A DNA stretch of 35,800 bases from Anaerolineae bacterium (GCA_026129165.1 JAHCIP010000022.1:1-35800); one strand, 5' to 3'. Positions 15,197 through 22,239 are shown, counted from the stretch's first letter. The notes: generated by a model from the letters alone, not told the origin. Program-made: numbers and translations.

Positions 15197-15295
15197 CTGT
15201 CAACGGATTCGGGGAACGAATTGAACGGATTAACGTCACCCTGTCCGTTCCATCCGCCTGCCCTCCAACGGAGGGTTCCTCAAATCCGTTGACAG
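15197..15295. repeat. 99-bp cruciform-forming inverted repeat
   Basis: The outer arms are 21 bases each (15197-15217 and 15275-15295) and match with two mismatches; both begin CTGTCAACGGATT when read inward. Inside are two more hairpins: GAACGGA/TCCGTTC (15223-15229, 15244-15250) and CCCTCC/GGAGGG (about 15260-15275). The last motif recurs near 26196 and 28378. It has the shape of a MITE-like or structured intergenic repeat, without coding capacity. Confidence 0.55.
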
Positions 15296-15338
15296 CGCGT
15301 AGCCATCCCTTAGACAGTGGACTGTGTAAGAAGCCTGG

Positions 15339-15758
15339 TTAGGGGAGGGGACGGGGGAGAGGGTCGCGCCGGGTCGCCGGCTCGGCCTGGGCCTCGCGGC
15401 CTAGCAGGATGTAGGCGGCCACGAAGAGCGCGCCGAAGACGATGTCAATCGTTCCCATGCCGATCTGGAGGGCGGCGACGCGGCCCTGGCTGTAGAGCCA
15501 GAGCACGGCAGGCAGGTAGTGCACCTTCTCCAGGACGGCCGCGATCATCAACGGGCGATAGCGGCGCGGGTCGCGGGACAGGAGCAGGAAGAGGACCTGC
15601 CAGGCCAGGGTGACGCCGAGGAAGCCGTAGTAGAATTCGGGGTGGGTGATGGCGGGCGGGTAGTCGCGGCCCATCTGGGCCTCCATGAAGTACAGCGGGA
15701 TGATGATGAGCAGCCCCCAGAGGCCGGCGATGCGAAACGTCCACTTAGCGAAGTTCAT
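15339..15758 (-). CDS. Small four-helix membrane protein, unknown function
   Basis: A 139-residue integral membrane protein. Hydrophobic segments lie at about 8-26, 45-64, 70-90 and 100-122. Motifs that look conserved are HPEFYYGFLGVTLAWQVLFL and VLEKVHYLPAVLWLY. I have seen similar small membrane proteins in environmental bacteria but cannot name a function. ATG 15758 has AGGAGG five bases upstream; the longer in-frame extension to 15857 lacks one. It is isolated, and diverges from the structured RNA region that starts about 120 bases away. Confidence 0.75.
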   Translation of the reverse strand: MNFAKWTFRIAGLWGLLIIIPLYFMEAQMGRDYPPAITHPEFYYGFLGVTLAWQVLFLLLSRDPRRYRPLMIAAVLEKVHYLPAVLWLYSQGRVAALQIGMGTIDIVFGALFVAAYILLGREAQAEPATRRDPLPRPLP

Positions 15759-15874
15759 TGGGTCCTCCTGTGCGGTGTTGTTGGCCCCAGTATACATCAC
15801 CCCGAGGAGCCTGTCAGTATCCAAAAGGAGTATTGCTCCCTCAACATTTTCACGCAACTTCCACGCTTACCCCC

Positions 15875-15903
15875 TAGACAACTTAGAACATATGTGCTAA
15901 ACT
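15875..15903 (+). promoter_or_regulatory. Promoter with operator-like palindrome between -35 and -10
   Basis: TAGACA (15875-15880, 5 of 6 to TTGACA) and TAAACT (15898-15903, 4 of 6) are 17 bases apart. Between them TTAGAACATATGTGCTAA (15883-15900) is an 18-base palindrome with one mismatched pair. Its core GAACATATGTGC differs by one base from the LexA core GAAC-N4-GTTC and shares AGAACATA with the operator at 9464-9477. A repressor bound here would block RNA polymerase. It would drive the structured RNA and perhaps the two genes after it. Confidence 0.55.
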
Positions 15904-15909
15904 GGGTAT

Positions 15910-16181
15910 GTAACACCCGCGCTGGCCCAATGCCACGGGAGGCGCACCGGGTGAGCGAGAGCTGACCCGTCCTACAATTGAAGAGCGGCGCGGCCCAGGG
16001 CAACCTGGCCGGCGTCGGCGGGCCCAGGAACAACTGCATACCGCGCCGACCCTGACACAAGGGAGGCGCACTATCTGAGCGACGCGAAGGGCGCGCTGCC
16101 CCGTCGTCGAGACGCGAGTCTATCACGTCTTGACGACGGGCAGCCAGCCTGAGCCGAGGCCAGCATAGTGCGCCTTTTTTT
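15910..16181 (+). ncRNA. Structured RNA or attenuator leader with intrinsic terminator
   Basis: The region has no good reading frame but dense pairing. In order: CGGGT-AGC-GAGA-GCT-ACCCG hairpin (15949-15968); GGCGCGG (15987-15993) with CCGCGCC (16041-16047) enclosing CCAGG-GCAA-CCTGG (15995-16008); a 13-bp stem (16095-16108 with 16132-16144); and a terminal stem AGGCGCACTAT (16064-16074) with ATAGTGCGCCT (16165-16175) running into seven Ts (16175-16181). That end is an intrinsic terminator. GGGAGGCGCAC occurs twice (15937-15947 and 16061-16071), each followed by TGAGCGA. The first copy could also pair with the terminator's 3' arm over 8 bases, which would unmake the terminator. I could not match it to 6S, SRP, tmRNA, RNase P or a known riboswitch. 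Ends are estimated from the promoter and terminator. Confidence 0.6.
16165..16181 (+). terminator. Intrinsic terminator, 3' arm and T-run
   Basis: This is the 3' half of an 11-bp perfect stem with 16064-16074, followed by seven Ts. The stem encloses a further long hairpin, so it is unusually large for a terminator. It ends 78 bases before the next possible start codon. Confidence 0.75.
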
Positions 16182-16259
16182 GTTGACGGCCTCAGCCACC
16201 CCGTCCCCTCGCTCCTGCGCCGGCCAGGACGAGACGAGGGGACACCCGCCTAAGGAGAC

Positions 16260-17108
16260 TTGCCATGCTGCCGACCAACCAGACCCAGTGACCAAGACCC
16301 ACCCCAACCAGACCCAGCGGCGGGGGGGGGTGTCCCTCGGGTGGGGGGGGAGGGAGAAGAGGACGGAGGACGCCCAGCCCTCAGCCCTCAGCCCTCCAGC
16401 GAGGAGCCATCCCTAGTCGAAGTGGTCCGTGCCGCGCTGAGCCAGTGGCAAGCGGAGTCGGAGGCGGCGGCCCGCAGACCTCAGCCCCCCAGCGAGAGGC
16501 CGTCCATACTCGACATGCACCGCGCGTTCGTGAACCAGTGGATGGCGTCTGAGGCGGCGGCCCTCAGCCAGGCGCCTGCCAATGAGGACTCACCCGACTT
16601 CCAAAGGCGGCGCGCGTTCGTGAACCGGTGGCTGGCGTCTCAGGCGCCGGCCACCGCCCCTCAGCCCGCACCCGTCAGCCCTCAGCCCTCGGCCCTCCCC
16701 CCTCAGCCCTCCCACGAGTGCGACCGGGCCGTAGACGACTGGGAGGTCCGGCTCCAGGCGGCCGGCGTCGAGCACCCGCGCGTCCTGAGTGAGGTCGCCC
16801 ACACGGCGCGCTGGCTGGAGCGCCTGGGCCGCGTGTCCGAGGTCGAGGGCATCCTGAGCCAGGCGCGCCTCTCCAAGCTGGGGGGCGGCTGGATTGTGGC
16901 CCGCTTGCGCGAGGCGGGCACGGCCTCCATCCACGCCCCGCGCCCGGCCGGCTGGCGCTCGCCCCTCCGCCCGAACCTGCCCCCCCGCCCTGACGCCGAC
17001 GCCGACGAATATGAACGGATTCGGCGCGACTATGGCGGCTATCTGAAATACACCCCTCAATCCCAACTCCCTGGAGGACCAGACCATGACCGAGATCACG
17101 CTGCTTGA
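16260..17108 (+). CDS. Unrecognised Pro/Ala-rich protein with internal repeats; start uncertain
   Basis: The open frame is 282 residues, but only the part after about residue 45 looks convincing. It has three degenerate repeats built on RAxxNQWxASEAA: VRAALSQWQAESEAA, HRAFVNQWMASEAA and RRAFVNRWLASQAP. Pro-rich linkers between them are encoded by CAGCCCT heptamers. The C-terminal third (about 150-240) is a denser, probably helical domain: DDWEVRLQAAGVEHPRVLSEVAHTARWLERLGR. The start is unclear. TTG 16260 is only two bases from AAGGAG; ATG 16265, better spaced from it, gives an eight-residue frame MLPTNQTQ and a stop; GTG 16341 lies between two poly-G tracts (16322-16330 and 16343-16350). It overlaps the next gene by 23 bases, which suggests coupling. 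I do not recognise a family or function. The structured RNA just upstream may control it. Confidence 0.5.
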   Translation: MPCCRPTRPSDQDPPQPDPAAGGGVPRVGGEGEEDGGRPALSPQPSSEEPSLVEVVRAALSQWQAESEAAARRPQPPSERPSILDMHRAFVNQWMASEAAALSQAPANEDSPDFQRRRAFVNRWLASQAPATAPQPAPVSPQPSALPPQPSHECDRAVDDWEVRLQAAGVEHPRVLSEVAHTARWLERLGRVSEVEGILSQARLSKLGGGWIVARLREAGTASIHAPRPAGWRSPLRPNLPPRPDADADEYERIRRDYGGYLKYTPQSQLPGGPDHDRDHAA

Positions 17109-17367
17109 CCACATTCAGGAGTGCTGGGCCATCTGCCGCTTTCCCAGCGACCCCGACCACTACTTCCTGGCGGAGGCCCGCCGCGACGGCCAGGGCCAGT
17201 GCTTCGGCCCCTACGACACCTACGCGACCGCCCTGGCCGGCCTGTTCGAACGCCTCTGGCAGTTGACCCACCTGGCCCTGGGCGAGGCCGACGCCGCCCC
17301 CGCTGAGACGGGACCCCAGCGCGAACGGCTCATCGTCCTGCGCGAACTGGACCAGCCGATGGACTGA
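17086..17367 (+). CDS. Unrecognised 93-aa acidic protein
   Basis: A 93-residue protein of unknown family, with no signal peptide or membrane helix. It starts at ATG 17086 with GGAGG about eight bases upstream and overlaps the preceding gene by 23 bases, so the two are probably coupled. Segments QECWAICRFPSDPDHYFLAEARRDGQGQCFGPYDTYATALAGLFERLW suggest a small alpha/beta fold with the look of a DNA-mimic or single-domain accessory protein, but this is only an impression. Three cysteines are present. A heptamer inverted repeat directly after the stop may end transcription. Confidence 0.65.
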   Translation: MTEITLLDHIQECWAICRFPSDPDHYFLAEARRDGQGQCFGPYDTYATALAGLFERLWQLTHLALGEADAAPAETGPQRERLIVLRELDQPMD

Positions 17368-17368
17368 G

Positions 17369-17460
17369 ACGGGACGGAGGACGAAGGACGGAGGACGGAC
17401 GACCGTGCCCACCCACTAGCCACGCCCCACTACCCTCCGTCCTCCGTCTTCCGTCTTTGG
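17369..17460. repeat. Heptamer repeats in inverted arrangement (class D)
   Basis: The left half carries units like GGACGGA and GGACGAA (about 17373-17397). The right half carries CCGTCCT and CCGTCTT (about 17433-17456). The halves are complementary and would fold into a long hairpin about 10 bases after the preceding stop codon, so they may act as a transcript terminator. The rest of the gap to 17541 holds AGGGGAGGG (17530-17538) as the next ribosome binding site. Confidence 0.6.
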
Positions 17461-17541
17461 TCGTACTCCCGGTTGACAGGCTCGCCTGACGGGGGTATTA
17501 TCCAGCCCCGTGAATACACAGACACTTGCAGGGGAGGGAAT

Positions 17542-19878
17542 ATGACGCCGCGTCGTGTCCGTGGTCAGTGGCTAGCAGCCGTTGTCGCGCTCGTGGGCCT
17601 GCTTTGGCTGGCGCAGAGCGTGGTAGCCGCCAGGGACGGGTGTTGGGGGGCGGGGGGCGGGTGTCGAGATGCAGAGGCAGCGGGCCGGGGGGCGGCGAGT
17701 GTCCAAACGGTCAACACGTTCAGCGCGCTGGGTAGCGGGACGGTCGGGACCAGCGGGACGGTCTACGCGGTGGCCGCGCTGGGCGGCGATGTCTATGTGG
17801 GCGGCAGTTTCGCCACCGCCGGCGGCGTGACAGTCAACAACATCGCCCGCTACAACCCGGCCACCAACAGCTTCAGTCCTCTCGGCACGGGCACGGTGGG
17901 TGTCACCAGTACCTCAGGCCCCTCGGTCCGAGTGTTGCTCGTGGTGAACGGCGAGCTATACCTGGGCGGCGACTTTGACACGGCGGGCGGCGTGACGGTC
18001 AACAACGTCGCCCGCTACAACCCGACGACCAACACCTTCAGCGCGCTCGGCACGGGCACGGTGGGCGTGGATAGCCGCGTGCTGGCCCTGGCCAGCCTGG
18101 GCAGCGATATCTACCTGGGCGGCTTCTTCTTTGATGCGGGTGGAATTCACGCGAAGCACGTCGCCCGCTACAACCCCACGGCCAACAGCTTTAGCACCCT
18201 CGGCAGCGGCGTCCTCGGCAACATCGGCACGAATGCCGAAGTGGATAGCTTGCTGGGGCTGGGCAGCGACCTCTACGTCGGCGGCGCCTTTAGCACGGCG
18301 GGCGGCACATCGGTCAGCTATCTCGCCCGCTACAACCCCACGGCCGACAGCTTCAGCCCCGTCGGAACCAGCCCGAACTTCGGGGTAGACGCGCCCGTCG
18401 CCGCCATGGCCGCCCTGTCGGGCGACCTCTACCTGGGCGGCTCGTTTCTGAATGCCGGGGGCACGAGTGTCAACTGGATCACGCGCTACAACGTGACGGG
18501 CAACAGCTTCAGCGCGTTGGGCGGCGGGACGGTCGGGACGAATGGCCAGGTGTACGCCCTGACGGTGCTGGGCGGGGAGGTCTTCCTGGGTGGGTTGTTC
18601 ACCCAGGCGGGGGGCACGACGGTCAACAAGATCGCCCGCTACAGCGTGGCGGGCGACAGCTTTAGCGCGCTGGGCAGCGGGACCGTCGGGACGGATGGGA
18701 CGGTGCTGGCCCTGGCCGCGCTGGCCGGCGATGTCTACCTGGGCGGCGAATTCACCGCCGCCGGTGGGACCACCGTCAACAAGGTGGCCCGCTTCACCGC
18801 CGACGAAACAGCTACCACCACCCCGACGCCGACCAGTACCGGCGCGACGGCGACACCGACGGCGACGGCGACCCGGACTGTGACGCCCACCGGGAGCGTC
18901 ACGCCTACGCCGACGGCGACGGCGACCCGCACGGCCACCCTGCCGAGCGCGGCCACGGGGACGGCCACGACGACCGTCACGCCCACCCGCACGCCCACCC
19001 CCCGCCGCAACCAGACCGACTTCGACGGCGACGGCAAGGCCGATGTCCTATGGAACCAGGCCAGCAGCGGCCAGAATGTGGCCTGGCTGATGAATGGCTT
19101 TACGGTCAACTGGCAAGTCGTCAACTCGGTCCCCGTCGGCTGGCAGGCCGTCGCCCTCGGCGACTTCAACGCCGACGGCAAGACCGACGTGCTGTGGCAC
19201 AATCCCTCCAGCGGGCAAAACGTCGTCTGGCTGATGAACGGCTTCACCGTCACCTGGCAGGTGGTGGACAGCGTGCCCACGGGCTGGAACGTCGTGGCGG
19301 TGGGCGACTTCAACGCCGACGGCAAGACCGATGTCCTCTGGAACAACAGCTCGACCGGGCAGAACGTCGTCTGGCTGATGAACGGCTTCACCGTCACCTG
19401 GCAGGTGGTGGACAGCGTGCCGGCCGGCTGGGCGGTCGTGGCGGTGGGCGACTTCAACGCCGACGGCAAGACCGACGTGCTGTGGAACTTCAATTCCAGC
19501 GGCCAGAATGTGGTGTGGCTGATGAACGGCTTCACCGTCACCTGGCAGGTGGTCAGCGCGGTGCCGGCTGGCTGGACGGTGGTGGCGGCGGGCGACTTCG
19601 ACAACGACGGCAAGACCGATGTCCTCTGGAACCACAGTTCGACCGGGCAGAATGTCGTCTGGCTGATGAACGGCTTTACGGTCAACTGGCAGGTGGTCAG
19701 CTCGGTGCCGGTGGGCTGGCAGGCGGTGCGCGTGGGCGACTTCGACGGCAATGGCACGGCGGATGTCCTCTGGAACCAGGCCAGCAGCGGCCAGAACGTG
19801 GTGTGGCTGATGAACGGCTTTACGGTCAACTGGCAAGTCGTCAACTCCGTTCCCGTCGGGTGGGGCGTCGTGCCGTAG
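17542..19878 (+). CDS. Secreted seven-bladed propeller with Thr/Pro linker and six VCBS repeats
   Basis: A 778-residue exported protein. Signal peptide about 1-30 (VVALVGLLWLAQSVVAA). Residues about 50-410 hold seven repeats of about 55 aa, each with (V/L)Y(L/V)GG.F..AGG...N.(I/V)ARYN, a count that suits a closed seven-bladed beta-propeller. A Thr/Pro/Ala linker (about 415-490) follows. The C-terminal half has six VCBS/FG-GAP-like repeats of about 46 aa, each with a calcium-binding loop DFNADGKTDVLW and then SSGQNVVWLMNGFTV. Such proteins are cell-surface adhesion or scaffold modules; ligands are unknown. ATG 17542 has a GGGGAGGG ribosome binding site. Repeats are nearly identical at the DNA level, a sign of recent internal duplication or gene conversion. 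There is no sorting motif at the C-terminus. Linker style matches the giant gene at 28711-34362. Confidence 0.88.
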   Translation: MTPRRVRGQWLAAVVALVGLLWLAQSVVAARDGCWGAGGGCRDAEAAGRGAASVQTVNTFSALGSGTVGTSGTVYAVAALGGDVYVGGSFATAGGVTVNNIARYNPATNSFSPLGTGTVGVTSTSGPSVRVLLVVNGELYLGGDFDTAGGVTVNNVARYNPTTNTFSALGTGTVGVDSRVLALASLGSDIYLGGFFFDAGGIHAKHVARYNPTANSFSTLGSGVLGNIGTNAEVDSLLGLGSDLYVGGAFSTAGGTSVSYLARYNPTADSFSPVGTSPNFGVDAPVAAMAALSGDLYLGGSFLNAGGTSVNWITRYNVTGNSFSALGGGTVGTNGQVYALTVLGGEVFLGGLFTQAGGTTVNKIARYSVAGDSFSALGSGTVGTDGTVLALAALAGDVYLGGEFTAAGGTTVNKVARFTADETATTTPTPTSTGATATPTATATRTVTPTGSVTPTPTATATRTATLPSAATGTATTTVTPTRTPTPRRNQTDFDGDGKADVLWNQASSGQNVAWLMNGFTVNWQVVNSVPVGWQAVALGDFNADGKTDVLWHNPSSGQNVVWLMNGFTVTWQVVDSVPTGWNVVAVGDFNADGKTDVLWNNSSTGQNVVWLMNGFTVTWQVVDSVPAGWAVVAVGDFNADGKTDVLWNFNSSGQNVVWLMNGFTVTWQVVSAVPAGWTVVAAGDFDNDGKTDVLWNHSSTGQNVVWLMNGFTVNWQVVSSVPVGWQAVRVGDFDGNGTADVLWNQASSGQNVVWLMNGFTVNWQVVNSVPVGWGVVP

Positions 19879-19879
19879 G

Positions 19880-19962
19880 CTGCTGTCAGCCGTCAGCCGT
19901 CGGCTGTCTGCGGTCTGCCGTCGGCTGTCGTCCGTCCCCCGTCCTCCGTCTTCGGTCGTGCT
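19880..19962. repeat. Heptamer tandem repeats (class D)
   Basis: Degenerate units such as TCAGCCG, TCGGCTG, TCTGCGG and TCCTCCG begin right after the stop codon of the propeller/VCBS gene. The unit drifts along the tract while the period stays at about seven bases. Confidence 0.55.
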
Positions 19963-19973
19963 CGCCAACGACA

Positions 19974-20006
19974 ACCCTCCCGAAGGCTATCAACCTTCGG
20001 GAGGGT
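19974..20006. terminator. 13-bp perfect hairpin between convergent genes
   Basis: ACCCTCCCGAAGG (19974-19986) pairs perfectly with CCTTCGGGAGGGT (19994-20006) around a seven-base loop. It lies between the ends of the plus-strand VCBS gene and the minus-strand gene at 20075. Only short T/A runs flank it (GAATTTCTCC on the plus side). It shares the core CGAAGG-CTATCA-CCTTCG with the palindrome at 692-723. Confidence 0.5.
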
Positions 20007-20017
20007 GAATTTCTCCA

Positions 20018-20078
20018 ACTACCGACTACCGACTACTGACTACCGACTACTGACTACCGCCTACCGCCTACCGCCTAC
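20018..20078. repeat. Heptamer tandem repeats (class D)
   Basis: About eight units of ACTACCG, ACTACTG and CCTACCG in direct tandem. The tract overlaps the stop codon of the minus-strand gene that ends at 20075. Confidence 0.75.
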
Positions 20079-20641
20079 ATCAGTCCAAACTGGCTCAGCG
20101 CGCCGGCCGAGGTCTCCGCCACCCAGGGCAGGCCGTAGAAGGCGGCGAAGGGGTCCAGCTCGTAGTCGGGCGTCGTGCGGGGGACACGGATGGCCACCAG
20201 CCCGCCATCGTGGGCCAGGTCTAGCTCGCCATCGGCCTCGATGACATAGGCCACCTCGTCCTCGGCATAGGGGTCCCAGTTGCGCACATAGACATAGCCG
20301 ATGCCATTTTCCTGGGTGATATTGTCGCACGCCTTGAACGGCCGCAAGGCCCGCGCCACATCCAACTCGTGATGCCGATCCGTCGGCGCCAGGCTCGTCG
20401 TCAACTGCATCCCGATCATCATCCCCTCCTCATCGAAATCCATGATGAGCGGGGTGATAATGGTGCGGGCGATATGGCGGCGGCGGGCCGGCTGAGTGAT
20501 CACCGTCACCTCGTCCTCGGGCAGGTTGTACACCAGGCGCAAGTCACAATGCCGTTCGTGTTCGACTTCAAAACCGTCCTGCCGCGTTTGCTTCCGGTTC
20601 TCTGTAGGCTGAGGTCGCAATGCTCCTCCGATAACCACCAA
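20075..20641 (-). CDS. DUF2283-like protein, unknown function
   Basis: Up to 188 residues. Two segments resemble the small DUF2283 fold: VTVITQPARRRHIARTI...LIMDFDEEGMMIGMQL and DEVAYVIEADGELDLAHDGGLVAIRVP, each with the ARTI/LDFDEEG.(V/I)G pattern. The assignment is by eye and moderate. It has no signal peptide or membrane helix, and the family has no established role. The start is unsettled: TTG 20641, GTG 20638 and TTG 20620 are in frame; GGAGGA lies near the last but only three bases away. The stop codon lies in a heptamer repeat tract. The gene ends opposite the VCBS gene and starts 110 bases from the SDR gene end, with further heptamers between. Confidence 0.6.
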   Translation of the reverse strand: MVVIGGALRPQPTENRKQTRQDGFEVEHERHCDLRLVYNLPEDEVTVITQPARRRHIARTIITPLIMDFDEEGMMIGMQLTTSLAPTDRHHELDVARALRPFKACDNITQENGIGYVYVRNWDPYAEDEVAYVIEADGELDLAHDGGLVAIRVPRTTPDYELDPFAAFYGLPWVAETSAGALSQFGLM

Positions 20642-20648
20642 TCTCTGA

Positions 20649-20757
20649 AACTTCAGTCATCTGTCATCAGTCATTAGTTATCAATCATAATATAGACCCC
20701 GTCTAAAATCAATTCTTACGCAGTCAGCCGTCAGCCGTCAGCCGTCAGTCATCAATC
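20649..20757. repeat. Two heptamer tracts (class D) flanking an AT-rich gap
   Basis: Units CAGTCAT, CTGTCAT, TAGTTAT and CAATCAT run from about 20651 to 20690. A second tract, CAGCCGT repeated three times then CAGTCAT, runs from about 20721 to 20750. The second enters the stop codon of the SDR gene (ends 20752). The gap between is AT-rich and could hold the promoter of the DUF2283-like gene. Confidence 0.65.
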
Positions 20758-21492
20758 TTTAATCCCTACTCCCCCATCCACCGTCACCACCTGGCCGGTG
20801 ATGAAGTCGTTTGTCAGCAGGAAGAGGACGGTCTGGACCACGTCGTCGGGCGTCCCGATGTGGCCGACCAGCGTCCTGGCCGCCGCGCGTTCGACCCGCG
20901 CCGCGTCCCAGTGGGCGGGCGGCAGCACGACGCCTGGAGCCACCGCGTTGACGCGCACGTGGGGGGCGAGGGCACGAGCCAGCGCGACGGTCAGCGCTTC
21001 CAGGCCGGCCTTGGCGACCGAGTGGGGGATAAAGCTCGGGAAGGGGCGGCGGGCCGCGATGTCCGACAGGAACACGACCGCGCCGTGGGCCTCGGCCAGC
21101 GCCGGCGCGGCAGCCTGGGCGACAAAGAAGCCGCCCTTGAGCGTCGTGTCCAGCGCCCGGTCCCACACGTCTTCCGTCACCTGGGCCAAGGGGGCCGCCT
21201 CGAACGGGCTGGCCGCGTGGACCAGATAGTCCAGCCGCCCTAACGTGTCCAGGCCAGCGGCCACCAGCCCCCGTGCCTCCTCCACCTGGCCCAGGTCGGC
21301 CCGCACGGCGACGGCCCGCCGGCCGAGCGCCTGCGCCTGCGTCACGACGGCCTCGGCGTCCGCCTCCGACTGGTGGTAGTGGACGGCCACGTCGGCCCCG
21401 GCCCGCGCCAGCCCCAGGCTGATGGCCCCGCCCAGCCGCCGCGCCCCGCCCGTCACCAGCGCGACCCGGCCTTGCAGCGGAAGGAGGGTCAT
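20752..21492 (-). CDS. Short-chain dehydrogenase/reductase lacking the catalytic Tyr
   Basis: About 246 residues with an SDR Rossmann fold. The cofactor motif TGGARRLG is near the N-terminus; VRADLG, AASPF and VNAVAPGVVLPP follow, and the family end ITGQVVTVDGG is intact. RR in the glycine motif suggests NADPH preference, as in pteridine reductase-like SDRs. The active-site stretch reads FPSFIPHSVAKAG: the Lys is present, but the Tyr expected four residues earlier (YxxxK) is His, encoded CAC, and the position seven before Lys is Phe. It may be inactive, divergent, or use another residue. ATG 21492 is preferred over 21498, since GGGAG lies six bases upstream. Repeat B copy 2 lies just upstream. 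Confidence 0.85.
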   Translation of the reverse strand: MTLLPLQGRVALVTGGARRLGGAISLGLARAGADVAVHYHQSEADAEAVVTQAQALGRRAVAVRADLGQVEEARGLVAAGLDTLGRLDYLVHAASPFEAAPLAQVTEDVWDRALDTTLKGGFFVAQAAAPALAEAHGAVVFLSDIAARRPFPSFIPHSVAKAGLEALTVALARALAPHVRVNAVAPGVVLPPAHWDAARVERAAARTLVGHIGTPDDVVQTVLFLLTNDFITGQVVTVDGGVGIKD

Positions 21493-21513
21493 TGTCATCT
21501 CCCATCAACTGAA

Positions 21514-21640
21514 CCCGCCGATTGAAATCGGGGCTACTGGGCGCGCCGCGCCGAGCGTCCACCTGCGTGGACGCCATCCCCGTCGGCGTAGGCCGACGTT
21601 CAGCCGCAGGCTCCATAGCCCCGACCTCGGTCGGCGGCTA
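21514..21640. repeat. Structured multi-hairpin repeat B, copy 2, inverted
   Basis: Compared with the other copies this one is reversed. Its ends pair (CCGATTGAAATCGG at the left, CCGACCTCGGTCGG at the right). Inside are GTCCAC-CTGC-GTGGAC and GTCGGC-GTAG-GCCGAC, with loops that are the complements of those in copies 1 and 3. It fills the gap between the SDR and DUF1499-like genes. Confidence 0.75.
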
Positions 21641-21666
21641 ACGTCGGCGGCGCGTTGAGCCAGCGG

Positions 21667-22230
21667 TTACTGCCCCAGCGCCGCGACCCGCGCGTCGAGG
21701 GCGGCCAGGAATTGCGCCACGTGGCGGCGCGGCGCGCCCAGCGCCAGGAGGCCCGCTGGCGAGCGCGCCGTCACATCCACCTGGACGCCCTGCTCCTCGG
21801 GCCGGATGTTGGCGATGAGCGTATCATCCCAGACCCAGCCCGCGATCTGGACCTGGATTTGCCCGCCGGCGATGGGCGTCTGGTCGCGCCGAACCACGCG
21901 CCAGGGGCGGAACCAGCTCCGCTGCGCTTCAGCCGCCAGGATGCCCTCGCGCAGGATGTCATTGGCCGGCGCGGCCGTATACACCCGCGTCCGCAGGGGG
22001 GGAATGGCGGCGGGGCTGGTCTGGACCGTGTCCGCCATCAGGGCCGGGGTCGCCTCCACCAGCAGCCCCCCCACCAGCAGGACGGCCCCCACCGCCCCAC
22101 AGCCGATGGCCGCCTGGCGGAAGGCGCGGGCGTCAGTGGCCCGACGTTGGGCCAACGACAGCAGGGCCAGCAGCAGGCCCAGCGGCAGCAGCAGGAGATA
22201 GAGTTCCCACGGGATGAGAAAGAGGTTCAT
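21667..22230 (-). CDS. DUF1499-like membrane protein
   Basis: A 187-residue protein with two N-terminal hydrophobic helices (about 8-26 and 40-58), then a soluble domain. The domain ends DVTARSPAGLLALGAPRRHVAQFLAALD, which resembles the DUF1499 signature, where RS(R/A)xG..DlG.NrxR...fl..L is conserved. Family function is unknown. It starts nine bases after the stop of the KimA-like gene and is probably the third gene of that operon. Its ribosome binding site would lie in the upstream gene's last codons. A role linked to the transporters is only suggested by position. Confidence 0.75.
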   Translation of the reverse strand: MNLFLIPWELYLLLLPLGLLLALLSLAQRRATDARAFRQAAIGCGAVGAVLLVGGLLVEATPALMADTVQTSPAAIPPLRTRVYTAAPANDILREGILAAEAQRSWFRPWRVVRRDQTPIAGGQIQVQIAGWVWDDTLIANIRPEEQGVQVDVTARSPAGLLALGAPRRHVAQFLAALDARVAALGQ

Positions 22231-22239
22231 GGCCGGCCT

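Noticed and set aside
15949-15975. Possible TPP riboswitch, from GAGCTGACCCGTC resembling CTGAGA...ACCCGTC
   Set aside because: The other required TPP elements and spacing are missing and no thiamine gene follows.
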